Shown here one piece after another: positions 5,571 to 12,781 of a stretch of DNA of 13,225 nucleotides (positions are counted from its first letter, which is position 1; each line of letters opens with the position of its first letter). This DNA comes from Methanobrevibacter_A sp964547125 (GTDB lineage: Archaea > Methanobacteriota > Methanobacteria > Methanobacteriales > Methanobacteriaceae), in assembly GCA_964547125.1 (NCBI GenBank), contig CAZJLS010000051.1, forward strand, positions 1 to 13,225. The letters are read 5' to 3'. A program made the position numbers and the translations under genes. The notes beneath the pieces are model-generated. The model did no database searches, was not told the DNA's origin, and saw only the letters and a program-made list of their open reading frames with translations.

Positions 5571-5999
5571 ATGACAAAAAAATTCTGCAAAAAAATATGT
5601 GACGAAATAATAATAAACTACAGCAACGGAATGCCACTAAAATATGCAGCAGAACTAGCAGGAGTACACCCAAGCACAGTAACAAAATGGAGAAAAAAAG
5701 GAGAAGAAGATGAAACAAGCAAATACCATCAATTCTACCTTGACATGAAAAAAGCAAAAGCAAACTACATAATCTACCATTTAAACTTCCTAAACAACAG
5801 TAAAAGCGACTCCACACACAGATACCTACTATCAATAGCCGATCCAGAATACTTCACACCCTCAAACAAAATAGAACACACAGGAGATGTAAAAGTCAAA
5901 GAAAACATAGAAATAGACGAAAAACTCCTAGACGAAATAATAAAAGAAAAGAAAAACCAATACGGTGAAATAACCGACAAATGCACGAAAAACAACTAA
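5571..5999 (+). CDS. terS: Terminase small subunit
   Basis: The terminase small subunit recognises viral DNA and regulates the packaging motor. A helix-turn-helix lies at residues 22-43 (PLKYAAELAGVHPSTVTKW), followed by RKKGEEDETSKYHQFYLDMKKA, the linker common to phage TerS proteins (R-KGE-...Y--F---V--A-A). The middle helices (60-90) likely mediate oligomerisation, and the acidic end (110-142) may contact the large subunit. Length (142 residues) is normal. The start follows the ParB-like gene by one base, without an evident Shine-Dalgarno sequence, suggesting coupling. The 3' end overlaps terL by 19 bases. Order ParB-like, terS, terL, portal is standard for tailed viruses. Confidence 0.9.
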   Translation: MTKKFCKKICDEIIINYSNGMPLKYAAELAGVHPSTVTKWRKKGEEDETSKYHQFYLDMKKAKANYIIYHLNFLNNSKSDSTHRYLLSIADPEYFTPSNKIEHTGDVKVKENIEIDEKLLDEIIKEKKNQYGEITDKCTKNN

Positions 6000-7354
6000 A
6001 CTACATAAGAACAGACCTCTACTCATTCTACAGATATTATGTAGCAAGAAGCTTCAAAGAAAACATCAATGCACCACACATAGAAAAACTAAGCACCAGC
6101 CTAATGGAACTCTACCGGGGAGACTACAAACGCCTATGTGTAGCAATGCCACCAAGACACTCCAAATCAAGCATGATAACAGAAGCATTCCCACTATGGC
6201 TCATATTCCACAACCCAAGCCTAAACATACTAATAGTAAGCAACTCCTCAGGACTATCAGAAAAATTCGGAATCGCACTAAGAGAACTAATAAAAAAATA
6301 CGGAGCAGAATTCAACATATACCTAAGCGATGTAAAAAGCTCAAGCACCTACCTAATGTTCAACAACAGCGAAAAAAACTTATACTATGGAAGCATAAGG
6401 CTAGTCGGAGCAGGAGGAAGTATAACCGGTCAGGACGTAGACTACCTAATAATAGATGATCCATACGAAGGATTCAACGACATAACACCAGGACTTCTAG
6501 AAAAGAAAATAAACTGGTTTAAAACCATAATAGAACAAAGAATAGAACCACACACAAGACTAGTAATACTCCACACACGATGGCACAGTGACGATTTGCA
6601 AGGATACCTAAAAGAAAACGAAGCAGAAGATTATAAATTCATAACATTTCCAGCAATACTTGAAAACGGACAACCACTCTGGCCAGAGCGATACACAATA
6701 CAAGATTTAGAAAAAAAGAGAGAAAGCCTAGGCTTAAGATTATTTAACAGCATATTCCAACAACAACCAATAGACAACGATACAAACTTCTTCAATTTAA
6801 AAAACATAAAATGGAATACAATAAAAGAATATAAAACATCATACTCCTGCAGAGCATGGGATACAGCATCATCCCAAACAAACAGTGGAGATTATACAGT
6901 AGGTGTTAAAATGCATCTTACAAAAAAAGGTGAATATGTCATAACAGATATTGTAAGAGGAAAATATGGAAACAAAACAAAAGATATAATCTTCAACACA
7001 GCAAGAGAAGACGGAATAAACACAACAGTAGTAATAGAAACAGGAGTAGCTGCAGCAGGACAATTCCTATATGAAGAATGGGTTTCACAAATACCAGGAT
7101 ACTTTGTAGAACAAGCAAAACCATTAACAAGTAAAGTTGACAGAGCAACACCATTTAAAAATGCTATTCTTGATGGTAAATTATACATAAACATAGAAGA
7201 TGATAATTTAAGAGAAGAAATAATACAGGAATTTAAAGCATTTCCAGATGGAAGACATGACGACATAGTAGATGCATGTGCACATGCCTACAATTACCTA
7301 ACACAATATGATGGTGGATTTGGATTAGACATAGCAAGAATAAAAATAAGATAA
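5981..7354 (+). CDS. terL: Terminase large subunit (packaging ATPase and nuclease)
   Basis: TerL pumps DNA into the prohead and cuts concatemers. The ATPase domain has Walker A around residues 56-64 (MPPRHSKSS), Walker B at 155-160 (YLIIDD) and the coupling motif ILHTRWH at 196-202. The RNase H-like nuclease domain has Asp294 (RAWDTAS), Glu353 (VVIETG) and the HDDIVDACAHAY block (426-437) with acidic residues 427, 428 and 431. All expected catalytic positions are present, and 457 residues is typical. The start overlaps terS by 19 bases, with GGTGA 13 bases upstream as a weak ribosome-binding site. Codon style is strongly A/C-rich in the first two thirds and becomes more T/G-rich after about 6880, ahead of the sharply different portal gene. 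Confidence 0.97.
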   Translation: MHEKQLNYIRTDLYSFYRYYVARSFKENINAPHIEKLSTSLMELYRGDYKRLCVAMPPRHSKSSMITEAFPLWLIFHNPSLNILIVSNSSGLSEKFGIALRELIKKYGAEFNIYLSDVKSSSTYLMFNNSEKNLYYGSIRLVGAGGSITGQDVDYLIIDDPYEGFNDITPGLLEKKINWFKTIIEQRIEPHTRLVILHTRWHSDDLQGYLKENEAEDYKFITFPAILENGQPLWPERYTIQDLEKKRESLGLRLFNSIFQQQPIDNDTNFFNLKNIKWNTIKEYKTSYSCRAWDTASSQTNSGDYTVGVKMHLTKKGEYVITDIVRGKYGNKTKDIIFNTAREDGINTTVVIETGVAAAGQFLYEEWVSQIPGYFVEQAKPLTSKVDRATPFKNAILDGKLYINIEDDNLREEIIQEFKAFPDGRHDDIVDACAHAYNYLTQYDGGFGLDIARIKIR

Positions 7355-7361
7355 AAGTTAA

Positions 7362-8567
7362 ATGGGTTTATTTAATAAGTTAAAAAAAGTTGGTAATTAT
7401 ATTCCTTATCTTAGAAGACCTTTACCTTATTCTCATAGTGAAGATTTCAGTAAAAATTATGGATCTTTTTTTAAATACAGAAATAAGAATATTGGTGTGG
7501 GTTGGAATACTTATTATCATTCTATGCGTAATGTTTGGGTGAATGCTTGCATACAAACCTACATCGATGAAATTATCAACTTAGGTTTTACTATTAAAGA
7601 TCCTACTAGTGAAACAGTTAATGAAGCCCATGTTAATTATTTTAATAAATTGTTTAAACAGCCCTTAGGTCTTAATTCTAATTATACATACAGTATTTAT
7701 CAGACTTTAATGTGGCGGAGTTATCTTGGACTGGGGGATGCTTTTAGTGAAGTTATCTATGATTCTGATTATAATAATGTTCCTGTTGGTTTAAAGTATA
7801 TTCCTGCCGAGTTTATGATGTATTTTAAGGATACCGGTCAATGGGGATTTCGGGATGATTCCTACAGGTTTGAAAAGGATGAAATTATTCACATTAAAGA
7901 TCCAAACATTTATGATGGTGTGTGGGGGGAGAGTAAAATTGATGTTATTGCAAGGGAAATTAATTTGGAAATCTTAGCCAGCGGACATACTTTAAATGTT
8001 CTGGAAAATGGAGGTTTTGACCCTAACGGTGTTATTGAATATGATAAGGATATTAAACCTCAAGAGTTAAGGCATGAAATGGAACGTTTGCAAGCAGATG
8101 CTGAAAATGGTTCTGAAGGTGTTTTGATTTTAAAGGGTGCAAGTTATAAGAGTCTTGGTTTCAGTAATAAGGATATGGAATATAAGGATTTGATGAATCG
8201 TATTCGTGATTGTATTATTGCAACTTTTGGTGTTCCTCCAGCTAAGGTGAGTATTATTGAAACGGCTAATCTTGGTAGTGGAAGCGGTATTGCTCAAGAC
8301 AAGCAATTTAAAAAGACTTTAAAAGGTAAGGCTCAAAACTTTGAGGATGCTTTTACAAAAGTTATTGGTAGATGTGGTTTTAAGGAAATCTTCCAGTATA
8401 ATGATTTAGATATTGAGGATAAGCTTCAAAGAGCAGAAATCGAGAATATTCAGTTAAATAATGGTATGACTACAATTAATGAAGTTAGAACTGGTTATGG
8501 TAAACATCCTGTAGATTGGGGTGATGTTCCATTATTCTATCAAAATAAAGGTGAAGATGAGTTTTAA
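7362..8567 (+). CDS. HK97-type portal protein
   Basis: The portal forms the dodecameric ring through which DNA enters the head and to which the terminase and connector bind. Family features include IIHIKDPNIYDGVWGESKI (175-193), the loop before the ring helices, LKGASYKSLGFSNKDMEYKDL (257-277), FGVPPAKVSI (289-298), and the C-terminal GMTTINEVRTGYGKHPVDWGD (368-388), matching the usual G-lTvNEaR---gl-p---GD signature. The 401 residues fit the family. The ATG is 7 bases after terL with no good Shine-Dalgarno sequence, so re-initiation is likely. The last 11 bases overlap the next gene. Base composition switches abruptly to T/G-rich at this gene, indicating a different evolutionary source from its neighbours. 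Confidence 0.95.
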   Translation: MGLFNKLKKVGNYIPYLRRPLPYSHSEDFSKNYGSFFKYRNKNIGVGWNTYYHSMRNVWVNACIQTYIDEIINLGFTIKDPTSETVNEAHVNYFNKLFKQPLGLNSNYTYSIYQTLMWRSYLGLGDAFSEVIYDSDYNNVPVGLKYIPAEFMMYFKDTGQWGFRDDSYRFEKDEIIHIKDPNIYDGVWGESKIDVIAREINLEILASGHTLNVLENGGFDPNGVIEYDKDIKPQELRHEMERLQADAENGSEGVLILKGASYKSLGFSNKDMEYKDLMNRIRDCIIATFGVPPAKVSIIETANLGSGSGIAQDKQFKKTLKGKAQNFEDAFTKVIGRCGFKEIFQYNDLDIEDKLQRAEIENIQLNNGMTTINEVRTGYGKHPVDWGDVPLFYQNKGEDEF

Positions 8568-9288
8568 TAATGAATTTAAAAATATTTTGTATGAGGGTAT
8601 GAAAAATCAAGTAGAATATTTTGAAAAATTTTACAGAGAAAATAAGGATACTTGGATTGAAAATTTAAATATTTTAGAATTAAATGACAATTTAAATGTT
8701 AAACTTAAAGAAGTAATAGAAGAACTTAATAATATTATAGGGGAGTGTTTTTCATCATCTAAGAATGAGTTTTTAGAAAGTATTAATCGTGATATGATTT
8801 TAAGAGATAGTGATAGTATTGATAAGAATTTACTGGAAGCTTATAATACTTTATTTGTTAAACGTTTAGCTTCAGATATTCAAGAAAGACTTGTTGAAGA
8901 TTTATTTAATGATAATCTTAATAAGAAATATTTTGAAAACTTCTTTGATAAAACTCTTATTCGTGGAAATCAAACTGCTGCAAATAGGATGAAACTAATA
9001 ACAAATGATATTATAAATCGTGCAAGTTCAACTGGAAAACTTCAAGCAATGAAGGATTATGGTTTAAATAAAGTATTTGTAAGACCACATGGAGGAAATA
9101 TCTGCGAATTTTGTATGGAATTATACGAAAAAAATCCCCATTCTATCCACACTATAGAGAAATTTTATCCAGCACACACTAATTGTTCATGCACTCTTAA
9201 AAAAGTATATTTAGAACATCCTAGTGAAAATCCAGTTGAACAAGAAAGATATGTTAATTTAGTACATTTTTACAGTGAAAATAGTTAA
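8557..9288 (+). CDS. Mu gpF-like head morphogenesis protein
   Basis: This minor head protein family binds the portal and is ejected or retained during head maturation. The conserved C-terminal domain reads RASSTGKLQAMKDYGLNKV (155-173), CEFCMELY (183-190) and FYPAHTNCSC (203-212), giving the Cys/His cluster characteristic of the Mu F family. The N-terminal 150 residues are helical. An upstream ATG at 8521 is in frame, but it lies deep inside the portal gene without a ribosome-binding site. AAAGGTGA (8547-8554) precedes the ATG at 8557, so I chose the latter, giving 243 residues and an 11-base overlap with the portal. The T-rich codon style of the portal persists through most of this gene and fades toward its 3' end, near 9000-9200. 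Confidence 0.88.
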   Translation: MSFNNEFKNILYEGMKNQVEYFEKFYRENKDTWIENLNILELNDNLNVKLKEVIEELNNIIGECFSSSKNEFLESINRDMILRDSDSIDKNLLEAYNTLFVKRLASDIQERLVEDLFNDNLNKKYFENFFDKTLIRGNQTAANRMKLITNDIINRASSTGKLQAMKDYGLNKVFVRPHGGNICEFCMELYEKNPHSIHTIEKFYPAHTNCSCTLKKVYLEHPSENPVEQERYVNLVHFYSENS

Positions 9289-9292
9289 AAAA

Positions 9293-9311
9293 AATTATTT
9301 TAAAAAATATT
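9293..9311 (+). promoter_or_regulatory. A/T hairpin abutting the protease start codon
   Basis: AATTATTTT (9293-9301) can pair with AAAATATT (9304-9311) if one T is bulged, closing directly against the ATG at 9312. No Shine-Dalgarno sequence is visible. The arrangement resembles the perfect hairpin before the gene at 4083. Confidence 0.25.
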
Positions 9312-10418
9312 ATGGTAAAGATAAATGAAAAATTCAAGGTAACATCACAGTTACCAGTACAAAAGAATCTGAAAAAAGAAGTTGAACTAAACCCTGATGG
9401 TACTTTAACACTAAAAGGTGTTGCAAGTACAAGTAATCAAGACTTACATGGTGATATTATAAATGCATCATGTATACAAAAAATGAAAGAAAAAGCATCC
9501 ACATTAAACATTCATGCAGATCATATTTATGACATAAATGATGTAATAGGTGCAGTTACTAATGTAATACCATCAGAAGACAGTGAACTAATAATAGAAT
9601 TCAATATTATACCTTCAGTAGCATCTAAAATAAAAGAACTCTTAGATACAGGTGTTAAATTAGGTTTAAGTATAGGTGGTACAGTAAAAGAATACAGACA
9701 AAACATAAACTCTGATGGAGAAATAATCGGATGGGAAATATTAGATATTGACCTTTATGAAATTAGTTTAACACCACTTCCAGCAAACTGGGACACATTT
9801 GGAACAGTTGAAAAACAAGAAATTCCACATACAAAATGCATAACAAAAGCATGCACAATAATAAGAAAATCACAAAAACAACATAAAGATTATTATATGA
9901 ACGAAGAAGAATTAAAGAAAACAGAAATCACAGAAGAAACCGTAATCAACATTTTCAATGAAATGGCAGAACCATTAAAACATGAAATACTAGAAACAGT
10001 AAAATCAACCCTAATAGAAACCCTAAAAAATGAAATCCTTGAAAATGTAGAAAGAGAACTTGAAGACTTTAAAGACCAAATAGTAACAGAAGTCCAAGAT
10101 AAAATAAAAGAAAACACAGTAGAAGATGAACAAGACAAACTATTGGAAGTAACATCCTCAATAAAAGAATTAAAAACATTAATAGAAGAAAACTCAAAAG
10201 AATTAGAGGAAAAAATAAGAGAAAATGTGGAAACAGATTTACTTGAAAACCTAACTAATAACAGAAACCCACAACCACACCAAATAGAAGAAAAAACAAA
10301 TGGAAAATCATTAATAAAACAAAGAACAATGAGTAGACAAGATTTAGCACGAAAATTAGCTAATGAAAAAAGCTCAAACCCATTTGTAAACATATTACAA
10401 GACTTACAAGCAGAATAA
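9312..10418 (+). CDS. Prohead protease fused to a scaffold-like coiled coil
   Basis: Residues 1-165 are an HK97-type serine protease (family S78). GVASTSNQDLHGDII (36-50) is the N-terminal signature, NIHADHIYDINDVIGAV (66-82) supplies the catalytic His68 or His71, GLSIGG (118-123) contains the nucleophile Ser120, and LYEISLTPLPAN (148-159) closes the domain. Residues 197-312 are almost purely charged helices (coiled coil), as in scaffolding or delta domains that guide capsid assembly and are then digested. The final 50 residues are basic. Fusion of protease and scaffold in one 368-residue chain fits its place just before the capsid gene. Met196 (ATG at 9897) lies exactly at the junction and could start a separate scaffold, but no ribosome-binding site supports it. 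Confidence 0.9.
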   Translation: MVKINEKFKVTSQLPVQKNLKKEVELNPDGTLTLKGVASTSNQDLHGDIINASCIQKMKEKASTLNIHADHIYDINDVIGAVTNVIPSEDSELIIEFNIIPSVASKIKELLDTGVKLGLSIGGTVKEYRQNINSDGEIIGWEILDIDLYEISLTPLPANWDTFGTVEKQEIPHTKCITKACTIIRKSQKQHKDYYMNEEELKKTEITEETVINIFNEMAEPLKHEILETVKSTLIETLKNEILENVERELEDFKDQIVTEVQDKIKENTVEDEQDKLLEVTSSIKELKTLIEENSKELEEKIRENVETDLLENLTNNRNPQPHQIEEKTNGKSLIKQRTMSRQDLARKLANEKSSNPFVNILQDLQAE

Positions 10419-10433
10419 ATAAAAAAATATTTT

Positions 10434-10457
10434 AAGGAGTTAAAAGATTTTAAGTAA
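10434..10457 (+). promoter_or_regulatory. Capsid gene leader: AAGGAG plus looped-out hairpin
   Basis: AAGGAG (10434-10439) is 18 bases from the ATG at 10458, too far for normal use, but TAA at 10455-10457 rules out an upstream start in frame. TTAAA (10440-10444) and TTTAA (10449-10453) form a small hairpin between them. Folding would bring the spacing to about 4 bases. Confidence 0.4.
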
Positions 10458-11429
10458 ATGAATTCTATCAATTCTAAAGTTAAATCAAAATTCGCAAGCA
10501 CACAAGATTTAATAAACTTAACAAAAGCCATGGAATCCACAACAAGTATGGATGCCATGACAGTAGTTGACTATGATGAAGAATTACAAAAGAAAGTTGC
10601 ACATCGCAGCCCATTCTTATCCTACTGTGAACAAAACGGCATAGTATCTGGAGCATCAACCTCTAAAGTCGGATACCGTGTAAAAGATCAAAAAACCACA
10701 AGTGAATTCATAGCAGAAACAGCTTCCATACCAGAACATCGTGAAGCTGAATTCAACACACAAATAGCAACAATGAAAACACTTGTATATCCAATAGAAA
10801 TATCTGATTTAGCAAGAACCAGCATAGACTTAAAAGACCTATTGGAAGAAGAAATCACAGACGGTTTCATGGATATTGCAACCAGTAAAGACAAAGCACT
10901 CTTACAAGGTACAGGTGGAGAAGGAGCATTAGACTTCACAGGACTATTCCCATCCATAAAAACAAACAAAGAAAGTATAAATGGATCAATCACACTCCAT
11001 GATGTAGATGTAATGGCACAAGCAGCAATAGACTCAGGCGGTTCACCATCAGCAATAGTAACAACCCCATCAATAGGTCGCCAACTAAACAGTATGATAA
11101 CAGACCGTATGAGATACCTAGACCAAGATGAATTCATACTCGGACACAATGTAACAATGTATCGCTCCCCAAACGGAGCACGCCTGCCAATCATCGTAGA
11201 TCCAAACATAGACACAGAAACAGGTGGAGAAAAACTTGCAATAATCGATAACGACAGCCTACGCATCAGAGAACTACTCCCACCAACAATGCTAGAACTT
11301 GCAAAAAACAAACTTTCAGATTCAAGAGTACTATTTACATGGTTTACATTTTACAACCGTGCAGAATACAAAAATGCAGTCCTAACAGATGTTACATCAG
11401 ACTTAACAGGAGTTGGTTCATCTCCCTGA
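10458..11429 (+). CDS. Major capsid protein, HK97 fold
   Basis: The shell-forming protein has the usual layout. An N-terminal arm (1-50) is followed by an extended E-loop region (SKVGYRVKDQKTTSEFIAET, 69-88). The hallmark stretch FNTQIATMKTLVYPIEISDLAR (99-120) leads into the spine helix (DLLEEEITDGFMDIATSKDKALLQGTGG, 127-154). The A domain ends with LLPPTMLELAKN (273-284) and FTFYNRAEYKNAVLTDV (296-312). The 323 residues match compact HK97 capsid proteins. It directly follows the protease-scaffold gene. Its stop codon TGA (11427-11429) sits in the context TCA TCT CCC TGA, and an Ig-like domain is open in the +1 frame across it, so a longer product of about 420 residues is predicted. Confidence 0.93.
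   Translation: MNSINSKVKSKFASTQDLINLTKAMESTTSMDAMTVVDYDEELQKKVAHRSPFLSYCEQNGIVSGASTSKVGYRVKDQKTTSEFIAETASIPEHREAEFNTQIATMKTLVYPIEISDLARTSIDLKDLLEEEITDGFMDIATSKDKALLQGTGGEGALDFTGLFPSIKTNKESINGSITLHDVDVMAQAAIDSGGSPSAIVTTPSIGRQLNSMITDRMRYLDQDEFILGHNVTMYRSPNGARLPIIVDPNIDTETGGEKLAIIDNDSLRIRELLPPTMLELAKNKLSDSRVLFTWFTFYNRAEYKNAVLTDVTSDLTGVGSSP
11407..11429 (+). other. Candidate +1 programmed frameshift site (CCC TGA)
   Basis: The +1 frame becomes open after a TAA at 11404-11406, and the capsid frame stops at 11427-11429, so any shift must happen within these 23 bases. CCC (11424-11426) followed by TGA is a classic +1 slippery arrangement: the proline tRNA can re-pair with CCT and expose GAA. AGGAG at 11408-11412 lies 11 bases upstream and may act as a stimulatory Shine-Dalgarno-like element, although the spacing is wider than in prfB. 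No strong downstream pseudoknot is obvious by eye. Confidence 0.65.
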
Positions 11430-11721
11430 AACCGACACCAGTGCTGAGAGTAAAGGCACATTAAACATCACAATAAAAGATGATGAAGAAAATGGAGTAT
11501 CAGGTGCAAAAATAAAACTTGAAAACAAAAGCACCCACACAGAATACGAATCAACAAGCTCTGGAACACTAGGAGGATGTAAAATAGAAAACCTACCATA
11601 CGGACAATACACCGCAATCATAAGTGCACTACCAGAAACATACATCGCATCCACCATAGACGATATAACTATAGACCAAAGCAATAATACATTAACAGTC
11701 ACAGTAACAAAAGATGACTAA
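11413..11721 (+). CDS. Ig/Cna_B-like domain, probably expressed as a +1 frameshift extension of the capsid protein
   Basis: After a linker (PETDTSAESKG), about 85 residues form a beta-sandwich pattern typical of Cna_B/prealbumin-like domains: GTLNITIKDDEENGVSGAKIKL, then the GTLGGCKIENLPYGQYTAIIS turn, then ITIDQSNNTLTVTVT. Such domains decorate phage capsids and bind surface carbohydrates. The frame contains no ATG at all. The only start-like codon, TTG at 11413, touches an AGGAG with zero spacing and would be poor. The frame overlaps the capsid gene by 17 bases in the +1 frame, and joining at CCC gives GVGSSP-ETDTS, adding 97 residues. In several bacterial phages Ig-like domains are added to a fraction of capsid or tail subunits by frameshifting. 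Independent translation from TTG as a decoration protein is the alternative. Confidence 0.8.
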   Translation: MVHLPETDTSAESKGTLNITIKDDEENGVSGAKIKLENKSTHTEYESTSSGTLGGCKIENLPYGQYTAIISALPETYIASTIDDITIDQSNNTLTVTVTKDD

Positions 11722-11723
11722 AA

Positions 11724-11760
11724 AAAATATTATTGCTTTAATTTTTTTTTAAAGTATTTT
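11724..11760 (+). terminator. Hairpin with T9 loop: possible terminator or leader hairpin
   Basis: CTTTAA (11736-11741) pairs with TTAAAG (11749-11754) around a loop of T. AAAATA (11724-11729) can extend the stem with TATTTT (11755-11760) across a six-base bulge, ending directly before the ATG at 11761. Nine T in a row (11742-11750) could end part of the capsid-gene transcripts, lowering expression of the connector genes relative to capsid. It may equally act on translation of the short ORF. Confidence 0.35.
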
Positions 11761-11898
11761 ATGAAAGATTACACCCAAAACAAAATAGCACACATTCCAA
11801 ACAAAATAGACTTTAAAAACCACACAATAAAAAACCAAAAAATCAAACAAATAAGAGAAAAAGAAGACAAAAAAGCATGGAAACAAACGAAATCATAG
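11761..11898 (+). CDS. Small 45-residue protein, unknown
   Basis: ATG at 11761 opens a frame to TAG at 11896-11898, encoding a basic, Lys/Gln/Asn-rich peptide that begins MKDYTQNKIAHIPNK and ends KKAWKQTKS. It fills the gap between the Ig-like domain and the connector gene and overlaps the connector start by 22 bases, a packing style seen elsewhere in the block. Base composition matches the flanking A/C-rich genes. No Shine-Dalgarno sequence is present, but the A/T hairpin abuts its ATG. No family is recognised. It may be a small structural protein or may only couple translation to the next gene. Confidence 0.45.
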   Translation: MKDYTQNKIAHIPNKIDFKNHTIKNQKIKQIREKEDKKAWKQTKS

Positions 11899-12425
11899 AA
11901 TACTTAAAAACACAAAACATCGAAGAAACAGACACAGAAAAACTACAAACACTCCACAACACATACCTAAACTACATACTAAATGAAACAGGAATACAAA
12001 TAGAAGAAACAAAAACAATAACAGATATAAACACAAAAAAATTCAACAAAAAAAACTACCTAATAAACGACTACCCAATAACAGAAATAAAAGAAATAAA
12101 AATAGACAACAAAACAATACAACCAAATCAATACTTAATAAACCTAGAAAGTGGAATAATACGCTGGAAAACACCACAAGACGGTGACACACTAAAAATC
12201 ACCTACACAAAAACAATAAAAACCGAAACACTCCAACAAATAGAAAACCTCATACTCAACCTAATAACATACCAACTAACAGAAAACCCAGACATCCAAA
12301 CAATAAAAGAAGGAGATGTAAGCATAACCTACAACACCAACAACAACCTATCAAACAAAATAAAAGAACAACTAGAAAACCTAAAAAACGCACAAAACAC
12401 TCCAACATCAAAAATGATAAGATAA
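11877..12425 (+). CDS. Head-tail connector (gp6/adaptor-like)
   Basis: Connector proteins form a ring under the portal. This 182-residue protein has helices at the N terminus (1-40), then a beta section reading NDYPITEIKEIKIDNKTI (64-81), YLINLESGIIRWKTP (86-100) and GDTLKITYT (103-111). That is the pattern of gp6-like and YqbG-like adaptors, where the phrase 'yPI.eV..V..dG..l....Y.ld...G.I.f' is followed by 'v.V.Yt'. Further helices follow (117-180). It lies between the capsid region and the head-closure gene, as expected. The ATG at 11877 is inside the short upstream ORF and has only a weak purine-rich ribosome-binding region. Codons are extremely A/C-rich. Confidence 0.78.
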   Translation: METNEIIEYLKTQNIEETDTEKLQTLHNTYLNYILNETGIQIEETKTITDINTKKFNKKNYLINDYPITEIKEIKIDNKTIQPNQYLINLESGIIRWKTPQDGDTLKITYTKTIKTETLQQIENLILNLITYQLTENPDIQTIKEGDVSITYNTNNNLSNKIKEQLENLKNAQNTPTSKMIR

Positions 12426-12781
12426 TGGTATTTTTCCCAAACCAAACAATAGAAATATACATACCATACACAAGCGAAGACTACGACCCATACACAGACG
12501 AATACCTAACAAAATACACCTTACAAGATACAATAAAAGTAGACTTCCAAAACCTAAATCCAAAAGACGAAATACTGGAATTTGGAGAAATACAAAAAAA
12601 CACCTACAAAATATACACAAACCATACAATACCAAACAATGCAATACTAAAAACACCAAACACAAACAAAACATACACAATAATAGGAAAAATACAAAAA
12701 AACAACCACTTCAAACAAACAACACATAACAAAATAATAATACAAGAAGAAGAAACCCCACACAAACTAGATGGAGAATAA
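12425..12781 (+). CDS. Head-closure (stopper)-like protein
   Basis: The 118-residue protein is predicted mostly beta: IEIYIPYTSEDYDPYTDEY (9-27), TIKVDFQNLNP (36-46), TYKIYTNHTI (60-69) and TYTIIGKIQKNNHF (83-96). Head-tail joining proteins of the HK97/SPP1 stopper type have this size, the small-barrel pattern and this genomic place between connector and gp10-like protein. Its ATG overlaps the connector stop by one base (TAATG at 12423-12427), so translation is coupled. Sequence similarity alone is weak, and the assignment depends mainly on gene order. Confidence 0.65.
   Translation: MVFFPNQTIEIYIPYTSEDYDPYTDEYLTKYTLQDTIKVDFQNLNPKDEILEFGEIQKNTYKIYTNHTIPNNAILKTPNTNKTYTIIGKIQKNNHFKQTTHNKIIIQEEETPHKLDGE

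Noticed and set aside
8521..8556. An upstream in-frame ATG for the Mu gpF-like gene
   Set aside because: It has no ribosome-binding site and lies inside the portal gene, while AAAGGTGA is correctly spaced for the ATG at 8557.
9893..10558. A 221-codon frame on the minus strand opposite the protease-scaffold gene
   Set aside because: The forward frame has clear protease motifs and a coherent coiled coil. The reverse product is Ser/Phe-rich, the expected mirror of Glu/Lys codons.
10688..11311. A 207-codon frame on the minus strand opposite the capsid gene
   Set aside because: It is a shadow of the major capsid protein, which is supported by family motifs and gene order.
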